The notes under the pieces: model-generated | Told to the model about the DNA's origin: nothing | The model's input: the letters and a program-made list of their open reading frames with translations, nothing else | Database searches by the model: none | Shown: in pieces, positions 26,175-34,429 of the stretch | Numbering within the stretch: position 1 is the first letter of the stretch | Layout: each line of letters starts with the position of its first letter | From: Anaerolineae bacterium | GTDB lineage: Bacteria > Chloroflexota > Anaerolineae > DUEN01 | Reading direction: 5' to 3' | NCBI GenBank assembly: GCA_025060615.1 | Contig: JANXBS010000006.1 | Span: 120,934-184,194 of the forward strand | DNA length: 63,261 nt | Program-made: the position numbers and the translations under genes

Positions 26175-26947
26175 GTTCTGCAGCGAACCCTTCCTATTCA
26201 AAGCCCGGAAGAGCCTCGGTGGTTCGGCGACAGTCGCCGGTAGAAACGGCTCTGGTACGTGCGATCGACGCATTCCCTGTAGGCATCGCCCGCCACTGGC
26301 TGCCGGCCCTCTTGATCGCGCTGGGGATTTTCGTCACGTTACCGTTCCTGGCACCAGTCGCCATGGCTGCCGGCTGGGTTTGGCTAGGGAAACTGATCTA
26401 TGTGATGTATATCCCGTTTTGTCACCAGTTGCCTCAGCGTAGCTGGTTCCTCTTTGGCCCCCAGCTCACGTATCGTCTGGACGAGATCGCTCAGGTCTAT
26501 CCGTTCCTCGATCCTTGGCGGCTGCGCTTCTTCTACGGCACAGCAGAGATGGGCTGGAAGGTGGCCTGGAGCGATCGGATGATCAGCTTTTTCGGCCTGT
26601 TGCCGGTCTTTGGGCTCCTCTATGCCGGGATCAGACGATGGCGTAGGCCGGCACCGCGCCCTTTATCTCTGTGGCTATTCCTGGCAGCCCTGACGCCGCT
26701 GGCCCTGGATGGCCTCACCCACTTGGTGAATGACGCGCTCTTTGGCGTTGCCGGCGGCTTTCTCGATACCAACGCCTGGCTGGCAAAGCTCACTGAGAAC
26801 GCGTTTCCGGGCTTCTATGCAGGGGATCATTATGGGACGTTCAATTGGTGGATGCGATTGGTGACCGGAGCGCTGGGAGCCTGGGCCATCGTGTTCTTTG
26901 GTTTCCCCTGGCTGAATCGTTTATTCAGGGACGATCAGGCGAAATGA
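26159..26947 (+). CDS. DUF2085 membrane protein
   Basis: A 262-residue polytopic protein. The DUF2085 hallmark IYVMYIPFCHQLPQRSWFLF (Cys-His-Gln) is near residue 85, followed by LFAL-like helices and GLTHLVNDALF. ATG 26159 has GAGGGG 6 bases upstream; the longer open frame back to 25841 is only a shadow of the DUF1405 gene. Function unknown. Confidence 0.83.
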   Translation: MDGPMSSAANPSYSKPGRASVVRRQSPVETALVRAIDAFPVGIARHWLPALLIALGIFVTLPFLAPVAMAAGWVWLGKLIYVMYIPFCHQLPQRSWFLFGPQLTYRLDEIAQVYPFLDPWRLRFFYGTAEMGWKVAWSDRMISFFGLLPVFGLLYAGIRRWRRPAPRPLSLWLFLAALTPLALDGLTHLVNDALFGVAGGFLDTNAWLAKLTENAFPGFYAGDHYGTFNWWMRLVTGALGAWAIVFFGFPWLNRLFRDDQAK

Positions 26948-27090
26948 GCTTCTTAACTCGGCAAGGAAGTGTATAATGTAAAGTCCCTGCAAAGACCCAT
27001 GTTCAAAATGAGTGCAACCTATCCTTAATTAGCACCGTTTTCTAGCCCTTTCGCCTCTCAGATGGGGCTGAAGATGCTTTCTGAGGACGA

Positions 27091-27972
27091 ATGAACGTTC
27101 ACGAGATCTTACGTCAACACCACTTGCGGCCACGCAAAGGACTGGGGCAGCACTTCTTGGTAGACGAGGTGCACCTGGCGCGTATCGTCGCGGCAGCAGA
27201 GTTGACGAAAGCAGATGTAGTGCTGGAGATCGGCCCCGGCTTGGGGACGCTCACGGAGCGCTTAGCTGAAGCCGCAGGCCGCGTCATCGCTGTGGAACTG
27301 GATTCACGCATGGTGGCCATTCTAGCGGAAACGCTAGCCGGACGAACGAACGTGCATATTGTCCACGGCGATATCCTCTCCTTGGATCCTGCCCAGCTTG
27401 TCACTGAGGGTCCAAATGTCGACATATCATCGCTTTGTCCTTCGTCCCTCGTCTGCCCTATTTCCTATAAGGTGGTCGCCAATTTGCCCTACTACATCAC
27501 CTCGGCCGTAATTCGTCACCTGTTGGAAGCACGACTCCCTCCATCTCTGATGGTGCTCACCGTGCAACGCGAGGTGGCTCAACGTATGATCGCCCGTCCG
27601 CCAGAGATGAACCTGTTGGCCATTAGCGTTCAGCTCTACGCCAGCGTCGAGATCGTAGATCGCATCCCGGCCGGTGCCTTCTACCCAGCCCCGAAGGTGG
27701 ATTCCGCAGTAGTACGCCTGCGGCGCTATGAGCGACCAGCCGTAGATGTGACGGACGTGGAGAGCTTCTTCGAGGTGGTAAAGGCCGGGTTCGGACAACG
27801 TCGCAAACAATTACGCAACGCGCTTGCCTCCGGCCTGGGTCGCTCACCAGCCAGTGTGGCCGCCGTGTTGCGGACAGCCCAAGTAGATCCACACCGACGG
27901 GCGGAAACATTAACGTTAGAAGAGTGGGCGCGGCTGGCCAGAGCCGTTGACAGCCTTCCTGCGCAATGCTAG
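27091..27972 (+). CDS. rsmA: 16S rRNA (adenine1518/1519-N6)-dimethyltransferase
   Basis: KsgA/RsmA dimethylates two adjacent adenines near the 3' end of 16S rRNA during 30S maturation. At 293 residues it has the expected length. Motifs are KGLGQHFLVD, VLEIGPGLGTLTERL, AVELDSRM and the catalytic NLPYYITS, and the C-terminal helical domain ends near ALASGLGRSP. Just before NLPYY is an extra ~12-residue stretch (VDISSLCPSSLVCPIS) encoded by a pyrimidine-rich tract not typical of the family. A TATAAT-like -10 lies at 26972-26977, ~115 bases upstream. Confidence 0.95.
   Translation: MNVHEILRQHHLRPRKGLGQHFLVDEVHLARIVAAAELTKADVVLEIGPGLGTLTERLAEAAGRVIAVELDSRMVAILAETLAGRTNVHIVHGDILSLDPAQLVTEGPNVDISSLCPSSLVCPISYKVVANLPYYITSAVIRHLLEARLPPSLMVLTVQREVAQRMIARPPEMNLLAISVQLYASVEIVDRIPAGAFYPAPKVDSAVVRLRRYERPAVDVTDVESFFEVVKAGFGQRRKQLRNALASGLGRSPASVAAVLRTAQVDPHRRAETLTLEEWARLARAVDSLPAQC
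27431..27465. repeat. Short pyrimidine-rich insertion inside ksgA
   Basis: The segment CTTTGTCCTTCGTCCCTCG followed by TCTGCCCTATTTCC resembles the repeat arm at 24901-24925 and the reverse complement of 41030-41054, sharing CCCTCGTCTGC with the latter. It keeps the ksgA frame and adds residues before the catalytic NLPYY motif. Confidence 0.45.
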
Positions 27973-28009
27973 AATGAGGTCATCCGACGCCAGACTTGGA
28001 GAGACACAA

Positions 28010-29215
28010 ATGGCGATGGCGACCTCAGCCTCTACCGAGCTAGATGCGCTGAGGCTGGACCCAGAACGACAGGCTCAGGCTAAGGAGTATGCGCGCATTC
28101 GCCGTCGGCTTTTGGCGGTGGAACTGGGAATAGGGCTAGCGTTTCTGTTAATCTGGTGGTGGAGTGGCCTCACTTTCCGCCTGCGCGATGCCCTGGCAGG
28201 TCTGCCAGCATGGGCCGGCCTGGCCCTCTATCTCATTGCCTTCGGTGCCAGCTACACAGCCTTGACCCTGCCGCTATCCTGGTATGCCGGCTTTGCTCTA
28301 CCGCACCGCTATGGCCTGTCCACGCGATCACTGCGCTCCTGGGCCCTAGACGAGGTCAAAGGGCTGGCGGTCGCTGGGTTTCTTCTCTTGTCTTTAGCCG
28401 AGGCGATATACGCGCTGTTGCGCGCCCAGCCGGATCGCTGGTGGATATGGGCCGGCCTTGCTTACCTGGCCTTCACCGTGGCACTTGTCCATCTAGCTCC
28501 CGTGCTGATCGCGCCGCTGTTCTACAAGTTCGAGCCGCTCATAGAGCGTTCGGACGATGCCCAGGAGCGAGCTCGCGCTCAAGCGCTGGCGGATCGGCTC
28601 ACACGGCTGGCGGAACGGGCCGGCACGCGAGTGCGCGGCGTGTATGCCTTTAACATGAGCCGCACGACCACGGCTGCGAACGCGGCGTTGATCGGGTTGG
28701 GCAACACCCGCCGTATCATCCTGGCTGATACCCTTTTAGATCGCTACACTCCTGACGAGATCGAAACGATCCTGGCTCATGAGTTAGCCCACCAAGTTCA
28801 CAACGATACGGGCAAGGGGATCGCCTTTGCCACCGCCCTGATCCTCCCGGGGTTTTACCTAGCTCATCTAGCGTTATGGTGGGGTGCAAGCCACTTCGGA
28901 TTCCAAGGGATCGCTGACCTGGCGGCCATACCATGGTTTGCCCTGGTCATGAGCGGCTTCCTGCTTGTCACGCTCCCGTTGCAGAACGCCTGGTCGCGCT
29001 GGAGAGAGCGCCTAGCCGACCGATACGCATTAGAGGCCACTGGACGCCCGCACGCATTCGCGTCAGCCATGATGCGACTAGCTAATCAAAACCTGGCTGA
29101 GGCAGAGCCACCGCGCTGGGTAGTATGGCTGCTCCACAGCCATCCGCCCACCGGCGAACGGATACGTATGGCTGAGCGGTATGCACAGGCGATGAGAGAT
29201 CGTTCCTCGTCTTAA
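28010..29215 (+). CDS. M48 (Ste24/HtpX-like) membrane metalloprotease
   Basis: A 401-residue polytopic protein with zinc motif HELAH in ETILAHELAHQVHND near residue 240 and the third ligand in RWRERLADRYALE. Several membrane helices precede it. The conserved NMSRTTTAANAALIGLG region matches CAAX-prenyl-protease-type M48A enzymes. I chose ATG 28010 (GGAGAG 7 bases upstream); the frame opens at 27947 inside ksgA. It probably does membrane protein quality control. Confidence 0.9.
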   Translation: MAMATSASTELDALRLDPERQAQAKEYARIRRRLLAVELGIGLAFLLIWWWSGLTFRLRDALAGLPAWAGLALYLIAFGASYTALTLPLSWYAGFALPHRYGLSTRSLRSWALDEVKGLAVAGFLLLSLAEAIYALLRAQPDRWWIWAGLAYLAFTVALVHLAPVLIAPLFYKFEPLIERSDDAQERARAQALADRLTRLAERAGTRVRGVYAFNMSRTTTAANAALIGLGNTRRIILADTLLDRYTPDEIETILAHELAHQVHNDTGKGIAFATALILPGFYLAHLALWWGASHFGFQGIADLAAIPWFALVMSGFLLVTLPLQNAWSRWRERLADRYALEATGRPHAFASAMMRLANQNLAEAEPPRWVVWLLHSHPPTGERIRMAERYAQAMRDRSSS

Positions 29216-29232
29216 ATCCGGAGGAGCCTCTC

Positions 29233-30147
29233 ATGCAGCCACTAGTCGAATGCGTGCCTAACTTTTCAGAAGGGCGGCGACCCGAGGTGATCCGGGCCAT
29301 TCGCGATGCCATCGCCAGCGTCTCGGGTGTGCGGGTGCTGGATGTTCACTCAGATGCCGATCACAACCGTTCAGTGATCACCTTCGCTGGACTACCGGAA
29401 CCCGTGCTGGAGGCGGCGTTTCAGGGGATCGCTATGGCGGCTCGCCTGATTGACATGGAACAGCACCGCGGCCAGCATCCACGCCTAGGTGCAGCTGATG
29501 TGGTGCCATTCGTGCCCCTCCGAGGAGTGACCCTTGCCGATTGCGTGGCTTTGGCTCGACGGCTGGGCCAGCGTGTGGGCGACGAACTGGGCATCCCCGT
29601 CTATCTGTACGAGGCAGCGGCCACTCGACCTGATCGCGTGAACCTGGCGGATGTGCGCCGAGGCGAATATGAACGGTTGAAGGAGGAGATCGCGACCAAT
29701 CCAGACCGAGCCCCGGACTTTGGGCCGCGGACAGTGGGATCGGCCGGTGCCTGCATCATCGGCGCGCGCATGCCGCTAATCGCTTTTAACGTCTATCTGA
29801 ACACAGACGACGTCTCCATCGCTAAAGCCATCGCCAAGGCAGTGCGTCATTCCAGCGGTGGCTTACGCTATGTGAAGGCGCTAGGTGTGAAGGCAGGTGG
29901 ACTAGCTCAAGTGACGATGAACCTGACGGACTTCCGACATACTCCACTGCATCGAGTGGTGGAGCTGATCCGCCGTGAGGCCGCGCGCTATGGCACTACC
30001 ATCCATCATAGCGAGCTGGTGGGGCTGATCCCACAAGAGGCGGTGTTGGATGCGGCGGCCTGGTACTTGCAACTGGACGATCTAACCCCAGACCGCATCC
30101 TGGAAAACCGGCTGAACCAAGAGCAGCTGTGCCAGTGGAATGGTTGA
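29233..30147 (+). CDS. ftcD: Glutamate formimidoyltransferase
   Basis: A 304-residue protein covering the two transferase domains of FTCD (the N-subdomain begins VECVPNFSEGRRPEVI). It transfers the formimino group of formiminoglutamate to tetrahydrofolate in histidine breakdown. Visible marks are DADHNRSVITFAG, RGQHPRLGAADVVPFVP, and YEAAATRPDRVNLADVRRGE. The cyclodeaminase domain is absent, so it is the stand-alone form. A GGAGG precedes the ATG by ~7 bases. No other hut gene is visible here. Confidence 0.93.
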   Translation: MQPLVECVPNFSEGRRPEVIRAIRDAIASVSGVRVLDVHSDADHNRSVITFAGLPEPVLEAAFQGIAMAARLIDMEQHRGQHPRLGAADVVPFVPLRGVTLADCVALARRLGQRVGDELGIPVYLYEAAATRPDRVNLADVRRGEYERLKEEIATNPDRAPDFGPRTVGSAGACIIGARMPLIAFNVYLNTDDVSIAKAIAKAVRHSSGGLRYVKALGVKAGGLAQVTMNLTDFRHTPLHRVVELIRREAARYGTTIHHSELVGLIPQEAVLDAAAWYLQLDDLTPDRILENRLNQEQLCQWNG

Positions 30148-30202
30148 GTCAAGCGTATTGCATTTATCTGTAGCACGTCAACGGATAGTAAGGAAATAGA
30201 AA

Positions 30203-30231
30203 TTGACAAGCATGATAGCGATGGCTATACT
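30203..30231 (+). promoter_or_regulatory. Sigma70 promoter of the IMS-like protein gene
   Basis: TTGACA (30203-30208), a 17-base spacer and TATACT (30226-30231) form a near-consensus promoter, 36 bases before the ATG at 30267. Confidence 0.75.
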
Positions 30232-30266
30232 GGACAGAGAGGATCAATGCCACAAGAGGTGCAGAG

Positions 30267-31118
30267 ATGGCATTCCAGTCTCTGGAAGGTATAGCGCTGA
30301 TCGCAGTGGGGGTCTTGTTCCTCCTCCCCGCTCTGGTAGGCTTTCTAAGCTGGCTGTTCGGTCGGGAGTCGTGGTTCTTTGGCTGGCCACTGGGAGCGAG
30401 ACTTGCCATTCCAGGGTTAGGGATCGCGCTCGTTGTGGCTGGGCTGGGGGTCTTGTTCATGCCAGAGGCGTTCTTGCCTCCGAAAGCGGTGACGCCCACC
30501 CCGATCGTGATCCTGCCCTCGCCTACTAGCACCCCGACGGTGACCGCGACGCCTACTCATACCCCCACTAAGGTCCCATCTCCGTCCCCCACTGCGACCG
30601 CTACCGCAACGCCCACGGACACGCCAATTCCCACACCAGCGCCTGCCCTTGTTCCCACGCCGACCTTCACCCCTCAGGGCGATTGCGCCGAGCCAATCGT
30701 CCGCGCCATTCTGGCCGCCGGGGATGCGCAGGCCCGGTACATAGAAGGCCGCCTCTCTGCTGATGATCTGGCTCAGACTTGGGGCGGGGCTGCCGGAGAA
30801 GCTCGCCGGCAAGCTGATCGGATGATCCAGTATCGGGCCGTTGGGATTCGTAACATCCAGATCTCTCGGGTGAGCTGGCAGCTCGTGGCATGCCGGGTAG
30901 TGGAAACCATAGGCGAAGATCGGGTTCGGGTAGTCACTGAAGAGCACTGGACCTACGAGGCGAACCTGGACTGCGGCCAGGCCACCCTTCAGCCGTCGAT
31001 ATGGCTGGATCGTTTCCCCGCAGAGGAATATGTGCTGGTCCGCCAGGATAGCGAATGGCGCATCGAAGGCTGGGCGATCGGTCAGGGCACTAAACCTTCC
31101 CGCTGGCAATGCCCGTAG
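30267..31118 (+). CDS. Membrane-anchored surface protein with Thr-Pro linker and IMS-like domain
   Basis: A 283-residue protein. Two N-terminal membrane helices (ALIAVGVLFLLPALVGFLSWLF and AIPGLGIALVVAGLGVLFM) are followed by a ~55-residue TPTP-rich spacer. The C-terminal domain of ~140 residues (EPIVRAILAAGDAQARYIEG, HWTYEANLD, YVLVRQDSEWRIEGW) resembles the IMS/ARC6-like (DUF4101) fold. The domain would be extracytoplasmic. It has its own strong promoter and is probably monocistronic. Function unknown. Confidence 0.75.
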   Translation: MAFQSLEGIALIAVGVLFLLPALVGFLSWLFGRESWFFGWPLGARLAIPGLGIALVVAGLGVLFMPEAFLPPKAVTPTPIVILPSPTSTPTVTATPTHTPTKVPSPSPTATATATPTDTPIPTPAPALVPTPTFTPQGDCAEPIVRAILAAGDAQARYIEGRLSADDLAQTWGGAAGEARRQADRMIQYRAVGIRNIQISRVSWQLVACRVVETIGEDRVRVVTEEHWTYEANLDCGQATLQPSIWLDRFPAEEYVLVRQDSEWRIEGWAIGQGTKPSRWQCP

Positions 31119-31127
31119 CCCTCGGCG

Positions 31128-33107
31128 TTATCCGGTATGCACGAGACCTAGCTCCACGAAATCGGCCCCGGTCACGGTCAACCATCGCGGTGAGCCCTCT
31201 TTCGCCGGGTCATATAGCCCAACGAGCAGCCGGTATTCCCCAGGTGGCAAGATGTTGGGCAACAAGATCCCGTAGCTGACGGTGGACATCTGCAGCTCTG
31301 TGACGCCGAAAGGGCGATCGGTTTGGGCCACCAGCGCTCCGTCGGCATCCACCAAATGGAGAAAGATCTTCTCGCTTCCCCTCAGCGCGTTGGCGGTACC
31401 TCGCCAGCGCAAGTGCACTGCCAACACTCCTCCTGGCGCGAGCCTCGATGGTTGTACGGAGGCTTCCACCAACGTCAACCCGTTCGCGAAAGCGACGTGG
31501 ATCGGCGTCATCTCCTGCGGCGGCCGAACGTACACCTGGACGGTCCACACACCGACCGGCATTTCAGCGATCAACGCAAAGCGTTCGCTCAACACGGCCT
31601 GGGCGATGCCATCTTCATCCCATCCTTTACTGGTCTTCATGGCCAGGACCACGCGTTGAACCCCCGACTGGACCCAGGCAGCCACCTCCTGCTTGGCCCC
31701 CTCTCTGTCATAAGCGGCTGGAGGCAGAGTACCGTGAGGTACGGGTCCGGTGTAGTAGTACCAGAGCGTGGGATCCGGCCGATTATCCACTAGGCGGACC
31801 ATTTCAGCCGGCATCCCGGCCGACAAGCGATCCAGCGCGGCTGCCAGCTCGCGCCAGCCCAGCGTCTTGCTATAAGCTGGGTCAGCATAGTAATGATAAA
31901 GCGAGGCGACATCGCCGAACAGCAAGATGGAGAACGCTGCAAAGGAGAGGAGACGAGGGGCGAAGGATAGAAAGTAAGGACTTCGCTTCCGCCCTCCGTT
32001 GTTCCCGATAGCAGCGGCGATCAACAGATAGAACGGCGGCACCGCCGCGATCAGATAGCGTTCGTTGAAAATAGGCCGGCTGCGCGCGCCGGCCCAGGTG
32101 GCCAACAGCGGAATGGCCAGATACAACGTCAACAGCCCCAATGCCCGCTGACTATGAGGATGGGTAGAAGCCAACCGCCATGCGCCGCAAAGCGAAAGTG
32201 CGGCAGCAAGCCAGGTGAAGATCACGCGCGGTTCAGCAGGAAGAGTCTCCCCTACGGCGAAAGCGCTCAAAGAACGATGCAGCATCACTCCTATCGGGGG
32301 CGAATCGCCGGTGCCCTGATAGCTGACAAGGATGCCGCGAGCCAGCACCAACCAGGGCAGGTAAAGCAGCCCTAGAAGGATTTGCAGCCTGAGCCATTGG
32401 TTGAATCGCTGTCGCTGATCTCGTTGCAGGGCCACGCCGACCGCAAAAACGTTCTGAGCGAGAATTACAAAGGCAGCGAAGTAATGGGTATGCAGAGCCA
32501 GCCAGCTCACAAGCACATAGAGGTAGCCGGCCATGCAACCTCGTCCCTGCCACACTCTAATCGCCAAACCGGTGCTGGCCAAGGTAAAGGCCAGGCTGAT
32601 GGTATACATGCGGGCGTCTTGGCTATGCCAGACAGCATAAGGGCTGATAGCCAGCAACATGGTGGCCAGCGTGGCCGTGGATACCGGCAACATCAACTGC
32701 CGGCCCAGCCAATAGATCAATGCCACAGCTAGCACACCGAACCAGGTGCTGATGAAACGTAGCGCGAACTCGGTATGCCCAGCCAGCCCTATCCAGGCCT
32801 TTTGCAGGAAGTAACTGGCGACCGGGTGCGGTTCATGCAGTCTAAGGGTGTCACGGAGGATGCTGCCGTAGGAGCGCAGGCTGAAGAAGTACCCGAAAGC
32901 CTCATCACCGCGCAGCTCCTGATCGCCCAGCCGGAACACGCGCAGCGCAAAGGCGACGAAGATGATCGCCAGTAAGCTCAGCTGTGTAATTGTCCCATGT
33001 GCAGAGTTCCTCACTCCTTTGCTACCTGCTCCTGGCAGCGTTATGCTTTTGAGAAGTAGGCCTGGGGACCAAGCCCAGGCCCGTGGGGAAAGCAGAGGTC
33101 CCCTCAA
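31128..33107 (-). CDS. GT39-family (ArnT-like) membrane glycosyltransferase
   Basis: A protein of up to 659 residues. The first helix is followed by the acidic motif ELRGDEAFGYFF, then ~11 further helices. From residue ~390 comes a soluble region, and the last ~120 residues form a beta domain (GGVLAVHLRWRGTA, LPPGEYRLLVGLYDP). The start is uncertain: the frame opens at 33107, but residues 1-31 look non-native, and GTG 33014 or a later codon is likely. The stretch at 31942-31980 encodes a basic insert (GRKRSPYF). It is alone between convergent and divergent genes. Confidence 0.82.
   Translation of the reverse strand: MRGPLLSPRAWAWSPGLLLKSITLPGAGSKGVRNSAHGTITQLSLLAIIFVAFALRVFRLGDQELRGDEAFGYFFSLRSYGSILRDTLRLHEPHPVASYFLQKAWIGLAGHTEFALRFISTWFGVLAVALIYWLGRQLMLPVSTATLATMLLAISPYAVWHSQDARMYTISLAFTLASTGLAIRVWQGRGCMAGYLYVLVSWLALHTHYFAAFVILAQNVFAVGVALQRDQRQRFNQWLRLQILLGLLYLPWLVLARGILVSYQGTGDSPPIGVMLHRSLSAFAVGETLPAEPRVIFTWLAAALSLCGAWRLASTHPHSQRALGLLTLYLAIPLLATWAGARSRPIFNERYLIAAVPPFYLLIAAAIGNNGGRKRSPYFLSFAPRLLSFAAFSILLFGDVASLYHYYADPAYSKTLGWRELAAALDRLSAGMPAEMVRLVDNRPDPTLWYYYTGPVPHGTLPPAAYDREGAKQEVAAWVQSGVQRVVLAMKTSKGWDEDGIAQAVLSERFALIAEMPVGVWTVQVYVRPPQEMTPIHVAFANGLTLVEASVQPSRLAPGGVLAVHLRWRGTANALRGSEKIFLHLVDADGALVAQTDRPFGVTELQMSTVSYGILLPNILPPGEYRLLVGLYDPAKEGSPRWLTVTGADFVELGLVHTG
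31942..31980. repeat. Short purine/pyrimidine-rich insertion inside the GT39 gene
   Basis: On the minus strand this reads TTTCTATCCTTCGCCCCTCG followed by TCTCCTCTCC. It closely matches the reverse complement of 41603-41630 (TTTCTATCTCCCTCGCCCCT) inside another GT39 gene, and the arm at 24901-24925. Confidence 0.5.
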
Positions 33108-33149
33108 CGTCCAACCCAGGTCAAACGCGGCATGCGAAGCCTGCTGCGG

Positions 33150-33593
33150 TTACTGACCATATCCGCCACCAATGATGTAGTTTTCGAGCTGCTGAATGGT
33201 GATCCCCTGTTCGGCGATGATCTCCTTGACCACGTCTCCAATCGAGACAATGCCGACAAGCTGATCGTTTTCGAGCACAGGCAGATGACGAATGCGCTTA
33301 TCCGTCATCAGCACCATACACTCATCCAGCGTTTGGTCAGGGCGAACGCAGTATACCTCGGAGGTCATAATGTCCTTCACAGGTGTGTTGAGCGAGGATC
33401 TGCCCTTAAGGATCACCTTACGGGCGTAATCGCGCTCGGAGAAGATGCCAACTAGCTTCCCATTTTCCAGCACTACCAGCGCTCCCACGTTCTTTTCGGC
33501 CATCTTCACCAGGGCCTCGTAGACCGTGGAGTTGGCCTCGACGCACCAGACATCATGACCCTTGACCTTTAGGATGTCTCTGACGGTTCTCAT
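33150..33593 (-). CDS. Two-CBS-domain protein
   Basis: A 147-residue protein made of a CBS pair. CBS 1 (residues ~7-65) holds TVYEALVKMAEKNVGALVVL and GIFSERDYARK. CBS 2 (~75-130) holds TLDECMVLMTDKRIRHLPVL and GIVSIGDVVKE. Such stand-alone pairs bind adenosine nucleotides and regulate partners. A perfect GGAGG lies 6 bases before the ATG. It is divergent from the HAD gene. The partner is unknown. Confidence 0.92.
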   Translation of the reverse strand: MRTVRDILKVKGHDVWCVEANSTVYEALVKMAEKNVGALVVLENGKLVGIFSERDYARKVILKGRSSLNTPVKDIMTSEVYCVRPDQTLDECMVLMTDKRIRHLPVLENDQLVGIVSIGDVVKEIIAEQGITIQQLENYIIGGGYGQ

Positions 33594-33718
33594 GATCTTC
33601 CTCCGTACGTAAAAAAGGAATCAATAAACCAGACGCTCCCAACAAATTGGGTGATACTGATATTATACATGAGTTCGATAGAAACCGCAGAAGGATCCAA
33701 CCTCTACTAGTGTTGAGC

Positions 33719-34375
33719 ATGCGTTCCATCCCTATCCAGTGCGTCCTCTTCGACTTAGACGATACTCTCTACCCTCGCCACGTCGGATTGATGGATCGCG
33801 TCCATGAGCGAATGGACGAATGGATCGTTCGGCATCTGGGCATATCCTATTGGGAATCGGCCATGTTACGACAGCGCTTCTACGAGCAATATGGCACCTC
33901 GATGGCCGGCCTGTTAGCGGAATACCATATCGATCCCGATGATTTCTTGCATTACGTGCACGATTTCAGCCCCAGCGATCTTTTGCAGCCAGATCCAGCA
34001 CTGCATCAGGCCTTATGCCGTATCCCTCTTCGTCGCGTCGTGTTCACAAACGGGACGCGCGCCCACGCGTACCGAGTATTGGATGCCCTGGGGATTGAGA
34101 CGCTGTTTGAGCGCGTGATAGACGTAGTGGATGTCGGCTATGTCAGTAAACCGGCCCCCTTGGCCTACCAACGGGCTTTAGCCCTGCTTCACCTTGCGCC
34201 GGGCCAGTGCATAATGGTTGAGGATAGTCCACGCAACCTAGCCCCGGCCAGAGCGATGGGGATGATCACGGTCCTGGTGGGCGACAAGCCGCATCAGGTC
34301 GCCGACTATCATGTGCCAGAGATCACCTGGGTGGCAGAGGTGGTAGACTACGTTTTGAGGATATCGAAGGCATGA
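33719..34375 (+). CDS. HAD-superfamily hydrolase (pyrimidine 5'-nucleotidase-like)
   Basis: A 218-residue phosphatase. Motif I is FDLDDTLYP (nucleophile and acid Asp), motif II VFTNGTRAHA, motif III KPAPLAY and motif IV MVEDSPRNLAPARAMGM. The helical cap between motifs I and II and the TLYP signature match the SDT1/pyrimidine-nucleotidase group. The start is ATG 33719; the frame opens at 33647 with no ribosome site for either. Likely a cytoplasmic nucleotide phosphatase; its exact substrate is open. Confidence 0.85.
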   Translation: MRSIPIQCVLFDLDDTLYPRHVGLMDRVHERMDEWIVRHLGISYWESAMLRQRFYEQYGTSMAGLLAEYHIDPDDFLHYVHDFSPSDLLQPDPALHQALCRIPLRRVVFTNGTRAHAYRVLDALGIETLFERVIDVVDVGYVSKPAPLAYQRALALLHLAPGQCIMVEDSPRNLAPARAMGMITVLVGDKPHQVADYHVPEITWVAEVVDYVLRISKA

Positions 34376-34429
34376 ACGCGAAAGGAGGGTGCAAACGTTC
34401 TTTCAACGCCCGCTGAACCCCTCTTCGGC

